Origin: Calliphora vicina
Taxonomy: Eukaryota > Arthropoda > Insecta > Diptera > Calliphoridae
Direction: 5' to 3'
DNA length: 64,000 nucleotides
NCBI RefSeq assembly: GCF_958450345.1
Contig: NC_088784.1
Span: forward strand, 75,975,747 to 76,039,746
The notes under the pieces were generated by a model. That model did not search any database, had not been told where the DNA came from, and worked only from the letters and a program-made list of their open reading frames with translations. Made by a program: the position numbers and the translations under genes. Below are positions 47,887 to 59,140 of this stretch, piece after piece. Numbering within the stretch: position 1 is the stretch's first letter; each line of letters opens with the position of its first letter.

Positions 47887-48240
47887 TTGTTGGGACACCG
47901 GTGTACCCGTGGTCGTCAAAGGATTAAACAGCACAGAGCGCCTTCACTATGGAAAAAGGCAATTGAGTGGTATTCAAACAATAACGTCAATTTTGTGCCA
48001 CGGGAGGCAAATTTACCCAACTGTCCTGAACTACGACCTGTTGAAAGGTATTGGGCTCTTGTAAAAATGAGAATTAAAGATCGCAGGACTCCCAGGACTC
48101 CAAAAAGGTAACGGAAGCAACTATTAAATCTTTAATGTGAAGATTTCCGGAAAAAGTGGATAAATTTATAAACACCGAGTAATATACCAATATTTGTAAT
48201 GAATATGAGAATTTTTATATTAAACGGTTTAAGTTTTATT
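47887..48240 (+). mobile_element. IS630/Tc1-type transposase C-terminal fragment
   Basis: An open frame of 74 codons from 47887 (GTT/ATG region) reads WYSNNNVNFVPREANLPNCP then ELRPVERYWALVKMRIKDRR. The pattern NVxFVP.E.NxPNCPELRPxExYWAxxK is the region around the last catalytic Glu (E of RPVE) of DDE transposases in this superfamily. The N-terminal two thirds are missing and it ends in a stop at 48109. Confidence 0.6.
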
Positions 48241-48451
48241 TAACCTAATACAAGTAGTATAAGGTTTTCCTGACTCACTCTTCATAATTCTCGGAAATAA
48301 TTTTTTTTTTAATTTTCCCCGGAATTGTAAATATTTCCAAATATAAGAAACCCTATCTTAACCTATGTGTGTTTGTATTTCATAAATGACTTAATAAAAA
48401 TGTTTAAAATACAAGGATTTTCTTTGCTCAAATATTCCTTTTGAGAATGTT

Positions 48452-49163
48452 CCCAGCAAAAATTTTATTTACCTAGTAAACCAGCAAGTAATATTGCAGC
48501 TAAGTAAGAACTAGTTAGTATTTGACTGAAACACTAGTTATTATACCCATCGCCATGAGTGGCAAGGGCATATATAAGTTTGTCATTCCTTTTGTAATTT
48601 CTACATTTCTCATTTGCGACCCCACAAAGTATATATTCTGGATCGGTATAGATAGCGAAGTCGATATAGCTATATCCGCCTGTATGTTGAAATCAAATTT
48701 CCGTAGCCCTCAAATATTTTTTAAACCGAATTGGTTTAAAAAAATCTTTTTTTAAAAAAATTAAAAAAAAAATTGGAAAAAATTATTTTAAAAAAAACTT
48801 TTTAAAAACAGTTAAAAAATATTAATTTTGTTTAAGTAAAAATATTTAAAAAAAAAATATTGTTAAGTATAATTTGGTGAAGGGTATATAAGATTCGGCA
48901 CAGCTGAATATAGCTCTCTTACTTGTTTTTGTTAGCGGTTTGGGAAAATTCTTGGGTTCGCTTACAAATATACTTACCGTAGGCTATAAAATAAGCAGTT
49001 AAACAAAATAAAACTCCAGAAAGTTGTGCTAGATGGAAAACTGTATAAAAATAAGTACATACTCAACTAAATAATAAAATGTGTTGGGTAACGACCATTC
49101 CTTACAAAGTAATGTATGAAGTAACTAGTTGCCATTACCAAAAATTAAAAAAATCTTGCTGGG
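48452..49163. mobile_element. MITE with CCCAGCA ends, split by a mini-me-like element
   Basis: It starts CCCAGCAAAAATTTTATTTAC and ends AAAAATCTTGCTGGG. Inside both ends are ACTAGTT-type blocks (about 48508 and 49117). Family B copy 2 occupies 48541-48926, leaving about 325 bp of MITE. I cannot define a target duplication. Confidence 0.5.
48541..48926 (-). mobile_element. mini-me/DINE-1-like element, family B copy 2
   Basis: Inverted copy: TTATACCCATCGCCATGAGT at the left, AAGTATATATTCTGGATCGGT core near 48626, and GATTCGGCACAGCTGAATATAGCTCTCTTACTTGTT at the right. The GTCT run is reduced to CCGCCTGTATG. Confidence 0.8.
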
Positions 49164-49261
49164 TTATTTAAAGAAACGGCAATTATTTTAAATGCTCATA
49201 CTCATAAGTCTTATTTAATGGAGGCCCAAATAAATGTGTAATTAAATAATATTTTTAGATT

Positions 49262-49294
49262 TATAAAATGTCTTGTATTTTTACTATAACAGTT
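49262..49294 (+). promoter_or_regulatory. Putative core promoter of the odorant receptor gene
   Basis: TATAAA at 49262-49267 lies 29 bases before an initiator-like ACAGTT (A at 49291), the usual TATA-to-start distance in insects. It would give a 43-base leader before the ATG at 49334. This is by pattern only. Confidence 0.35.
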
Positions 49295-49333
49295 AGATTC
49301 GTAACAACTTTGATCCTATAAAGTTTAAACAAC

Positions 49334-52300
49334 ATGACTGAGCCAGAACGTCTATTTACTTTGGATGAATTTCTCTTGAAAATGCAAATATCTCAAAAAT
49401 ATACCAGAGTAATATATTTGGATTTTCGCCGTGATAATGAGACACAACCGTTTCGTTTTAAAACAATAAAATTTCTGTATGTGGCCATCAGTCTAATGGT
49501 GATTGATTGCATTTGCAATATAATGAAAATTATAATCGAAATCAGTTCGAATCGTTTAAGTGAAGCTAAACAAATCGGTGCTGTATTCAGTATTGAATTC
49601 CTGTGTTTGGTGCGCGGTGTTTCGGTGTTGGCGAAATATAATAGAATCTTAGATTTGACAAATTGTTTGGATAAAATATTTCCACGTAATCTGGAACTGC
49701 AGAGGCGCATGAACATCATGAAACTAGTGCGCTATTTGGCAATAAGACATCGGATTTTACATGTTTACGCTATAGTGGGTTTGACGGCTTTCATTGGTCT
49801 GCCACTGCTCAAGTATTTGGTTTTCTATGATCGTTCCAGTGGCCTGCCGTTGTTGGATGAATATCATCAACATGCCTCTTGGTTTCCCTATCAGCTGAAG
49901 CAAAGTAATCGTGCCTATCCCTACATGTATGTGTATGAGACATTTATAACGATCTTTGGCATAAATTGCCTCTTTACTTGGGATCATATTTATACGGTTA
50001 CGGTGGCTCAATTTGTCATGCATTTTGATTATATTAATGATCAATTGGAGGAATTGGATGCCAAGAAGACATTAGAAGACAGCAGTTCAAAACAGTTCTA
50101 CAGCAGTTTAAGGGATATTGTGATATATCATCAGCATATTTATGAGTAAGTACATCATGATAAGCTTCCGAAAAGAATTTTACAAAGTTTTCTTTGTTGT
50201 AGAAATTTCTATAAGAAAATGTCACTGCTGGAAATGTACGATTACACGGTCTGTGAAATTAATTTTTTTTTTGTGCGACCGATTTTAGTAAAACACCAAA
50301 AAATTCCAAATATTTCTTTAGTTGAAAAACAGATTTTTTATGAAAATGGAAAAATCGTTATTTTGGTGCAAAATTTTTTTGGTGAAAAACGATTTTTCTG
50401 TTGGAAACTTTTTTTGGTGAAACATTTATTATACCCTTCACTATCGTGAGAAGAGTATATATAAGTAGGTCATTCCGTTTGCAATTTCCACAATATAATT
50501 TTCCAACCCTATAAAGTATATACATATATTCAGGATCCTTATTAGGGTTTTTAATTTCCCGACCATTTTTGATTCCCGGGAATCGGGAAATTTTTTTCTA
50601 CATTCCCGGGTACCCGGCTATTCCCGAAATATATAATGAGACTGTAAATTAGGAATATTATAGCCAAATTTCATATAAAAACTTAGTGTTATAATTATTA
50701 AATATCAGAGCTTCGAATTAATTAATTAATTAATAAAATTTGAGCTTAATTCACTAAAATCTAAAGAATGTCAGCCTTTCATTTCATAATATTGAATTTT
50801 TTAGATTCATTCCAAAGCCTTTGTTTAAACTGAATTAATTTTAAAGTTAATTAATAACAGAATTTTTTCAAACTTTAAATTATTGTTAAATCAAATCATT
50901 TACAAAATTAATTAAAATTAAAATTGTCTTAATCCTTTTTGCACTAGGTTTTAATTGAAGAAAATTTAATCATTTAATAAATTTTGTTATGGATTTGAAG
51001 AAGAAATTTAAAGAAATTAGAATGATTCGATAAAAAATAAATTCTCTAAATAAGGAATTCGCTTTTCAAATTTTCATACGAAAAATCCCAAATAAATAAT
51101 AATAATAATAATAATAAGCGGTCTATTATTGCCAAGATATAAGCAAGTAAAAAACTTTTCACTGTATTTTGGTGAAAAAAATATAGTTCTAAGTTGTTTT
51201 CTATGTATTTTCGTCCGTTTTTAATTACCGGGATTCCCGACTAAAAATCCCGGGATTCGTGTATTGAAAAATTAGCAAAATTCTCGGGAAATTTGCATCG
51301 GGAATTCCCGGGATAAAAACCCTAATCCTTATAGATAGCGGAGTCGATTAAGCCATGTCCGTCTGTTTGTTGAAATCAATTTTCTGAAGACTACTGATAT
51401 CTTCGGGATACAAGTCTTTAATAATTCTGTTAGACATACTTTCGAGATGTTTCCTATTTAAAATCAGCAAAATCGGTTCACAACTGGCTGAGATATGAGG
51501 AAAAAACCAGGACAACCTCGATTTTTACCTATTTTTGACCTATATCTGGATTACTAAGTCATTAATATAGACAATATGGATATCTAATGATAGATATTTC
51601 AAAGACCTTTGCAACGACGTATATAACACCATAGTAAGTTGGACCCAACAATGGTTCAAAATCGGAAAATATATTTTTTAACCCGATTAAAAAACAAAAT
51701 TTTTTTTAAAACTTAAAAAAAAAATTTAAAATTTATAGAATTTAAAAAAAAATTTAAAAATTTTAAAAATTCGAAAAAGACAAAATTTCCAAAAAATTAA
51801 AAACAAAACTTTGGAAAAAAAATTTTTGTTTACCTAAAAATATTTAAAATTTGTATTTTGAAGTATAATTTAGTGAAGGGTATATAAGATTAGGCACAGC
51901 CGAATATAGCTCTATTACTTGTTTTTCAATTCGTTTTTATACCCTACACCTTCGTGAGAAGGGTATATATAAGTTTGTCATTCCGTTTGTAATTTCTACA
52001 TTTTTCATTTCCGACCCTATAAAGTATATATATTCTGGATCCTTATAGATAGCGGAGTCGATTAAGCCATGTCCGACTGTCTGTTGAAATCAATTTTCTG
52101 AAGACCCCAGATATCTTCGGGATCCAAATCTTCAATAATTCTGTCAGACATGCTTTCGAGAATTTAGCTATTTAAAATCAGCAAAATCGGTCCACAAATA
52201 GCTGAGATATGAGGAAAAAACCAAGACAACCTCGATTTTTTACCTATTTTTGACCTATATCTGGATTACTAAGACATTAATATAGACAATATGGATATCT

Positions 52301-53437
52301 AATGATAGATATTTCAAAGACATTTGCAACGACGTATATAAGACCATATTAAGTTGGACCTACAATGGGTCAAAATCGAAAAAAAAATTTTAACCCGAAT
52401 TTTTTTTCACAAAAAAAATTTAAAAAACCAAAAAAAATTTAAAAAACAAAAAAAAATTTTAAAATTTAAAAAAAAAAATTTTAAAATTTTTAATTTTAAA
52501 ATTTTAACAATTAAAAAAACAGCTGGAAAAAAAATTAAATTTTGTTTACCTAAAAATATTTAAAATTTTGAAGTATAATTTGGTGAAGGGTATATAAGAT
52601 TCGGCACAGCCGAATATTTTTAATACATAGTATTTTAAGGAATTTCGCTTATATCTCGTTCATTTCAAAACGATGAAAAGGTAAAGCTTATTTAGATCAT
52701 TTCAGTAACTGTAGTTGCAGTTATTTTGCTAACGGTTGCTTAGCGATAACGATATTTGATGATATTTCGAAGAATCTATAAACACTCAAAAGGGTCTTCC
52801 GAAATATGACAGTTCGTAGCGGCCATATTGTTTAATCTACATAGTGTTATGTTCGTAAGTAAGTTGATCCAATTTAATTTGATTTAATTCCAGATTGGGT
52901 GACAAACTGCGTAAAACATTCAATTTATCGCTGTTCTTAACGGATATCGTAAGTGCCGCCTCAATATGTTTTCACATCTATTTGATGGCCAACAGTGATG
53001 ACATTCTTGCCATAATACTCTTCATTTTCCCATGTTTTGTGCAAGTTGCATTTACTTTCGACAACTGTTACCAGGGCACCCGAGTAGCCGAAGCGGTATG
53101 ACCTGATTCAATCAATACATCTCATCTCATTCACTAATTCTCTCAATAACATCTATTTCAGAGTGCTCGCATGCAAATGGCACTTTTCGAACAAAACTGG
53201 TATGATGGATCATTGAAGTATCGAAAATTCTTTCCCATGTTAGTGCTGTTCGCCAATAATTCATTTACACTAAGTGGTTTTAATCTCTTTAGCATCGATA
53301 TGGTTCATTTTCGGGGGGTGAGTTTTATACGAATGTAATTTGGTAAAATTTTATTAATATTTCTCTTTCAGATCATGATGATTGCCTACAGATTGTTTAC
53401 TTTCCTACAGACAAGGGGTAATAAGAATTTTCGTTAG
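49334..53437 (+). CDS. Odorant receptor (7tm_6 family)
   Basis: Four exons: 49334-50145, 52894-53095, 53162-53317, 53372-53437 (TAG). All three introns are GT-AG with strong donors (GTAAGT, GTATGA, GTGAGT) and pyrimidine-rich acceptors; phases are 2, 0, 0. The product is 411 residues, normal for the family. I place membrane segments at about 42-65, 79-97, 142-164, 205-235, 280-302, 306-325 and 352-385. The C-terminal part has the family pattern NWYDGS...FFPMLVLFANNSFTLSG then FNLFSIDMVHFRGIMMIAYRLF. Insect odorant receptors are inverted seven-helix proteins forming ligand-gated channels with Orco in olfactory neurons. The ATG follows AAAC AAC, a good fly start context. I cannot name the orthologue. 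The 2.7-kb first intron is packed with repeats. Confidence 0.9.
50428..51923 (-). mobile_element. mini-me/DINE-1-like element, family B copy 3, in OR intron 1
   Basis: Inverted copy running from TTATACCCTTCACTATCGTGAG to GGCACAGCCGAATATAGCTCTATTACTTG. It is interrupted by a hAT-like element at 50543-51324; the host sequence resumes with AGATAGCGGAGTCGATTAAG. Confidence 0.85.
50543..51324. mobile_element. hAT-like element, TAGGGTTTTTA family
   Basis: 782 bp, TAGGGTTTTTA to TAAAAACCCTA, with a perfect 8-bp duplication ATCCTTAT at 50535-50542 and 51325-51332 inside a mini-me-like element. Both ends carry TTCCCGGGAATCGGGAAA-type palindromic repeats. A (TAA)n run is at about 51092-51115. No transposase. 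Confidence 0.9.
51939..52618 (-). mobile_element. mini-me/DINE-1-like element, family B copy 5, in OR intron 1
   Basis: It follows copy 3 after only 15 bases in the same orientation: TATACCCTACACCTTCGTGAG at the left, the TATATATTCTGGATCCTTATAG core, and AAGATTCGGCACAGCCGAATAT at the right, lacking the final AGCTCTCTTACTTG. Confidence 0.85.
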
Positions 53438-53563
53438 ATATATGACCAGGTTGATTTTGCCATGGATAAAAAAAATATTAAATGCATCTTTATGTACTTG
53501 AAATTCGAACCTTTTAACGGGTAAAAACTGTATTTTGGTACATGTATATTTAATAGACATAGA

Positions 53564-53569
53564 AATAAA
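53564..53569 (+). terminator. Putative polyadenylation signal of the OR gene
   Basis: The first AATAAA after the stop codon, 127 bases downstream. It is common in AT-rich DNA, so the call is tentative. Confidence 0.35.
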
Positions 53570-53688
53570 TTTAAAATCATATTCTTTAAAAATTGTATTT
53601 CTTCAAACTTGACGGGTGTTCAAGAGTGAAAAAGGGAAATTGGTACTTTTTCTCCTAATGGTACTTTTTTAATATTATAAATTACACA

Positions 53689-53988
53689 GGGCAACAAAAT
53701 CGAAAAAATTTTAGAGGCTTTTTAAACCACTACACAATTTTTATGTATTGTGGTTTCAGTAGTACAAATATGGTCCAAATTTTAAATTCTATGGAGAAGT
53801 TTTTTTTAATTTTTTTTTTTGTAAAATTTTGAAATTTTTTAGACGTTTTCCGATATTATTGAAGTAAACTTAGAAAAGTTCAAATTAAAATATCCTTTAA
53901 TATGTTTATATATTGCGTTTTAAATGGCTTAGTAGTTTCGTAGTTATAATAACAAATTTAAGCCAAAAATATATTTAACAAGTAAGAG
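53689..53988 (-). repeat. Dispersed repeat family D, part
   Basis: Reverse of the 35480-35800 sequence: AGGGCAACAAAATCGAAAAAA, AACCACTACACAATTTTTATG and TGGCTTAGTAGTTTCGTAGTT. Together with 54722-55590 it forms the host into which family B copy 4 inserted. Confidence 0.65.
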
Positions 53989-54721
53989 TGCTATATTCGG
54001 CTGTGCCGAATTTTAAATACCCTTCACCAAATTATACTTCAAAATTTTAAATATTTTTAGGTAAACAAAATTTATTTTTTTTTCCAGTTGTTTTTTGAAT
54101 TTTTTGGAAAAAAAAAATTTTTCGATTGTTATTTTAATTTTTTTTTTTTTTAAATTTGAAAAAAAAAAATTTTTAAATTTAAAATTTTTTTTTTTTTTAA
54201 ATTTGAAAAAAAAATTTTTTTAAATTTTAAAAAATTTTTTTTTTATATTTTAAAATTTTTTTTTTTGTTTTTTAATTTTTTTTTTTTTAAAAAAAAAAAT
54301 CTGGTTCAAAATTTTTTTCCCGATTTTGACCCCTTGTAGGTCCAACTTTCTATGGTCTTATATACGTCGTTGCAAATCGAGGTCAAAAATCGAGGTTGTC
54401 TTGGTTTTTTCCTCATATCTCAGCCATTTGTGGACCGATTTTGCTGATTTTAAATAGCAAAATTCTCGAAAGCATGTCTGACAGAATTATTGAAGATTTG
54501 GATCCCGAAGATATCTGGGGTCTTCAGAAAACTGATTTCAACAGACAGACAGACAGACAGACGGACAGACAGACAGACAGACGGACATGGCTTAATCGAC
54601 TCCGCTATCTATAAGGATCCAGAATATATATACTTTATAGGGTCGGAAATGAAAAATGTAGAAATTACAAACGGAATGACAAACTTATATATACCCTTCT
54701 CACGAAGGTGAAGGGTATAAA
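53989..54721 (+). mobile_element. mini-me/DINE-1-like element, family B copy 4 (near complete)
   Basis: It begins CAAGTAAGAGTGCTATATTCGG with the TTCGGCTGTGCCGAA hairpin, continues with TACCCTTCACC and long A/T tracts, and has the ACAGACAGACAGACAGACGG run at 54541-54590. The core GACATGGCTTAATCGACTCC and AGAATATATATACTTTATAG follow, ending CTCACGAAGGTGAAGGGTAT. This core closely resembles the mini-me/DINE-1 core known in Drosophila. Confidence 0.9.
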
Positions 54722-55594
54722 AATAGCACATTTTTGTGTTTTAAAAAATCAATAAAAATCGAAAACGGCATAACTTGTTCAGTTTTATAACTTTGTCGCA
54801 AAGCCGCATATAATAGCAACAAAATGAGATATAGAAGGTAAAAATCGATTGATTTTTTTTCGAATTTATTAAAAATTAAGTGAATTCGTTCATTTTCACA
54901 AAATTTTATTTTTTTGTTTGATATACATTAAATTGAGTACTTAGTATTCTTCCCTATGCTATGTACAAATTTTCACATATATATTGCGTTTCAATCGGCT
55001 CAGTAGTCTCGGAGTTATAATAACAAATTGAAGCTAAAAATATATTTTGTACATTAAAATAGCTTTTAAAGAAATAATAATAATAAAATAAAAAATAGAA
55101 AGCGGCAGAAATTGTTCAGATTTATAACTTTATCGCAAAGCCACATGTAATAGGAACAATTGAGATACCGATCATAAACATCGATTGATTATTTTCGAAT
55201 TTATTCACAATTAAGTGAATTCACTCATTTTCAGAAAATTGTATTGTTCTTTGAGTGTTCGAATTCACTTAATTCTGAATAAATTCGAAAATAATCCATC
55301 GATTTTTATGGTCGATATCTAATTTTGATCCCATTTCATGTGGTTTTGCAATAAAGTAATAAATCTGAACAATTTCTGCGGTTTTTCATCAGTTTTTTAA
55401 AACAAACAAAATTAGCTATTTTCACATAAAAAATTTATTTTTTGCCTTAATTTGTTATTATAATTCCGAAACTACTGAGCCGATTAAAACGAAACATATA
55501 AACAGTATAAAGGTTATGTAAATTTGAACTTTTCTAAGTTTACTTCAATAATATCGAACTAACCCTTTTTGATTTATCATTTATTATGTGGTTG
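54722..55594 (-). repeat. Dispersed repeat family D, remainder
   Basis: Contains CGGCTCAGTAGTCTCGGAGTT (about 55000) and later the opposite-sense AATTCCGAAACTACTGAGCCG (about 55460), so it comprises at least two inverted pieces of family D meeting near 55255. Confidence 0.6.
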
Positions 55595-56510
55595 CATAAA
55601 CTTCCATTTGTATTTCAGAAATTTGCATTTGTATTTTAAAATTTATACTTAAAAAGTTACTAATTGGGAAGATCCATGTCAAAGCGGACAGCATGAAAAA
55701 ACTTACTTTTAAAATTTTTTTCTTTGTAGCTCCTGAACTAATCGAGTCTCCATCGAATTTTTTTTGCTCGAATATAGTAGAGAGTTTAAGTGTCCTCATA
55801 CCGTTAATTTTTAACACCGCGATCTTTGATATTTTTTACATTGAAATAAATACAGCGAAAATTGACCTTTAACCTTTTGGAAGAAAACAATTTTATTCAC
55901 ACCATTTTAAGGACAATATCATTGTCTTCAAAGTGGAGTCAAATAATTTTGTTGGTCTTTGAGTAGTTTCAAAGTTATGGTTAATTATGTGTATATAATT
56001 TAAGACAATTTTAAAAAAAATTCAATTTTCAAATCGCGATATTTTAGAAATGAAAAGCTTCTCCTATGAAATAGTCATAGATTTGAGGAACCCTTTGGAA
56101 CCGTAATATGTGTGGTAAAATTCATTAAAATCGAAGATGTCAAATACGAAAATAACAGTTTTCTATCCGTTTTGATATGGATTCTCCCAATTGTATTTCA
56201 GAAACTTCCATTTGTATTTAAGAACTTTCTATTTGTATTTCAGAAATTTTCATTGGTATTGCTATTAGAATTTTCTGAAATACAAATGGAAGTTTCTGAA
56301 ATACTAATGGAAATTTCTGAATTTTTTTTTGTTTACAAATTATAATAAACCTATTTATTCAAAATAATCTGACCTTTAAACGTTACCCACCAGCTAAAAA
56401 ATGTTGTCAGTGGAGCAGATTTTAATTAAATTAGAAAATTCTGAAATATATTGCTGGAAATTTCTGAAATTCAATTAGAAACTTTTAAAATACAATTGGA
56501 AATAGTGTAG
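55595..56510. repeat. Repeat with TTCCATTTGTATTTCAGAAA blocks at both ends
   Basis: Left, near 55605-55640: CTTCCATTTGTATTTCAGAAA. Right, 56195-56325: several direct and inverted copies (for example ACTTCCATTTGTATTTAAGA and TCTGAAATACAAATGGAAGT), with more near 56455-56510. The interior 55815-56190 resembles 34130-34430. It is probably a foldback-type DNA element; I see no clear target duplication. Confidence 0.5.
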
Positions 56511-56840
56511 ATGTTAAATTTTTAAGTTTGTCATTCCGTTTGTAATTTCTACATTTTTCATTTGCGAAGTCGCTATAGCCATGTCCGTCTGTATGTTGAA
56601 ATCCACTTTCCGTAGCCACCAAATAACTTACAAACATGATTTATACATCAATATATTGGAAATTGTCCCTGCTCGGTTGCTATTTAAAATCGAGAAAATC
56701 ATTCCACAAATGGCTGAGATATAAGGAAAACCCCGGAACAACCTTGATTTTTGGCTTATTTTTGATCTATATCTGGATTACTTAGTTACTAATATGGACA
56801 TCTAATGATAGATATTTCAAAGTCCACAGCAACGTATATA

Positions 56841-58277
56841 TCGAGCCCTTAGCGCCAAATTATCGTAAGCGACATTTTCTAAATTTTTTTTTTATTGCAA
56901 AAATTAAAATTTTATGGACCGACTGATGTTTTAGCGTTCTCAGAATATCAAATTTGTTAATAACTTCAAAATTATAGGGGTTACGATTTTATCGTAAGTC
57001 AATGTTTACATTTTACAGTAAACGAATTTTATCGTAAGCGACACATAGTGGTATAGAAAAAAAAGAAGGAAATAAATCTGTATCTTCTAAATGGTTAGAT
57101 TGGTTTGAATGAAATTTCACATGCGCAAAAAATAAGAAGTGCTGTCGAGTTTAAGTTCTGAATGTGGAGCTCATGGGCCCACCAGGGGCGCGACCAAGGG
57201 TCCTCAAAGTAGGTCACCTCGGGTATGTTACATTTTTAAACAATCCTATTTCTTCGTTTGTGTTCCGATTTCAAAAAAATTACACATATAAAATCTTTTC
57301 ATCGAGAGCTACAAAAGACCTAGTCGTAGCTATCAATTACCTCTTATAGCTTAGGAGATATTCGCATTTGAAAATTAAATGTTCAATATACTACCCAACC
57401 TACTCCAATTTTTTGATAACAGCGTATCCAAATATTTTCCGATTTTCTCCAGTTTTTCTTCATTGGACTAACAACATATGTATGCGTCAAACAGAAAAAG
57501 AACTGTTTAAAAATAATGACTAAGTCCAACGTTATATGCATTTGAATTTAAAAAATTTTAAAAAGCCGATTTTTCGCTAGTTTTTTGGAAAAAAAAACTG
57601 TTTTTCTTTTTAAGTTATCACAAAAAATTTCTAAGAGGATGTATAAGGAATTTACACTTTCTGAAAGCTAAGTTTTCATAAAATATTTTAAATGAAAAAA
57701 AAAATAAAAATTTTTGTTACCGAAGGGCTGGTCCCTTCGGTAACAAAAAAACACCTATTTTTTATGTAAAATTAAATTCTCAAATTGCATATTCGATATC
57801 AAAATATAATAACCGATTTTGGATGGGCCAATATGCTTTTAATTATTTTGTAAAGGGTTCCGATAACTCCGACCCTGGTATGGATATTATAGCCAAAAAA
57901 CAAAAAAATTCCATTTTTGGGATGTTTCAACACTTTTTTGAGAATTGCGGGATTGCTGATAATAAATTTCAAAATTCGTTTATATTTTTCCATTTTGAAT
58001 AGAAAATTTTACATAACTGTGTACATAATTTGTATCTATGCAAAAATTCAATAAAAAACATTTTTTGTCATATTTTTCAATAAAGTATTCCATGAATTTT
58101 TAATTGTCAAAAGGTTATAAATATTTTTGAAAAATAGACAAATAGCTTGAACGAAATTATATTATATCGCATCATAACATTTTTAATTCTATGTATAAAT
58201 TTCAAAATAATCGAAAAAACCTTCTCCTGTAAAATTTGTGTTTTGTCGCTTACGATAATTTGGCGCTAAGGGCTCGA
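56841..58277. mobile_element. 1.4-kb TIR element with 34-bp perfect inverted repeats
   Basis: Ends: TCGAGCCCTTAGCGCCAAAT... and its exact inverse, 34 bp identical. Inner copies of TTATCGTAAGCGACA follow at about 56995-57045. Flanking TATA (56837-56840, 58278-58281) may be the target duplication, but AT-rich flanks leave the edges uncertain. A 17-bp perfect hairpin sits at 57711-57749. No transposase frame is recognised. Related fragments: 553-775 and, inverted, about 62970-63340. Confidence 0.8.
57711..57749. repeat. 17-bp perfect hairpin
   Basis: TTTTTGTTACCGAAGGG (57711-57727), loop CTGGT, then the exact inverse (57733-57749). Confidence 0.9.
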
Positions 58278-58599
58278 TATAATGATATATATAGTAATTT
58301 GGACCAACAATGGGTCAAAATCGGGAAAAAAATGTTTAACGCGAATTTTGTTTACCTTTTTTGTCATATTTTTTTTGTCACTAATAAATTAAAGAAAAAA
58401 ATTAAAATTTGTTTTTGAAAAATTAATTTTTTTTTTATATTCTGAAAAAAAAATTTTGAAAAAGAAATTTTTTTAATTTGTTTAAAAATATTTAAAATTT
58501 TTATTATTTAAACTATAATCGACACACCGATTATTGTTTTTTTTAAATTCACTATTTTCGACCATTGCCAGAAGTAGGGTACAGATCTATGTCGATTTA

Positions 58600-58960
58600 C
58601 AAATTTCTTATTTGTAATTTGTGAAGGTAGTTCATATCAAATACATATTTTTTGATTTCCATTTTTAGAATATAATATACTGATTTTGTCATTCCATTTA
58701 TTGATCGTAGAATCAAAAAGTATATATCCTGGGTCCTCATAGGATTCTAAGATTATGTAGCTCTATTGAAAACACGATACGGCCCAAATGAAAGGTGCTA
58801 GCACAAATACTCTCTAAAGAGTTTGTGTGGTATTGAAAATGGGCAATATCGACCCATGATTGCTCCTACCACACATACAACCTTTATATCAAGAAAATGT
58901 TTTATTGTCACATATTGATGGTAAATATAAAAGATTCGGCACAGCCGAATATAAAACATT
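58600..58960 (-). mobile_element. Eroded mini-me-like family B end
   Basis: AAGATTCGGCACAGCCGAATATA at about 58928-58953 and AAAGTATATATCCTGGGTCC near 58717 are family B blocks. The material between is diverged. Confidence 0.45.
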
Positions 58961-59112
58961 TACTAATTGATGTTAATATAACTAAATAAAAGACATGTTA
59001 ATAAAATACATACTAATTAAATACAAATTTGTTTCTGGTATGGTGCAATATGTTTAATAAAATCCTGAAGAGAAATTTTAACACAGATGACTGTCAGTAA
59101 ACCTATTTTGTA

Positions 59113-59118
59113 TTTATT
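59113..59118 (-). terminator. Putative polyadenylation signal of the SDR gene
   Basis: AATAAA on the minus strand, 22 bases past the stop codon (59143-59141). Confidence 0.45.
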
Positions 59119-59140
59119 TTATATATGAATGTACATTCAA

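Larger units (their letters stand above)
56522..58521 (-). mobile_element. mini-me/DINE-1-like element, family B copy 6, split by a TIR element
   Basis: Host sequence at 56522-56840 (GTCATTCCGTTTGTAATTTC, CTATAGCCATGTCCGTCTG, ATGATAGATATTTCAAAGTCC) resumes after 58277 with ATAGTAATTTGGACCAACAATGGGTC, the normal continuation in other family B copies. Both termini are eroded. Confidence 0.75.

Noticed and set aside
49334..50149. Single-exon receptor ending at the TAA at 50147
   Set aside because: The stop lies inside a GTAAGT donor. Splicing at 50145/52894 restores the frame and adds the conserved C-terminal receptor segments.
52354..52563. Lysine-rich open frame in OR intron 1
   Set aside because: It lies in the poly-A/T tracts of a mini-me-like element.
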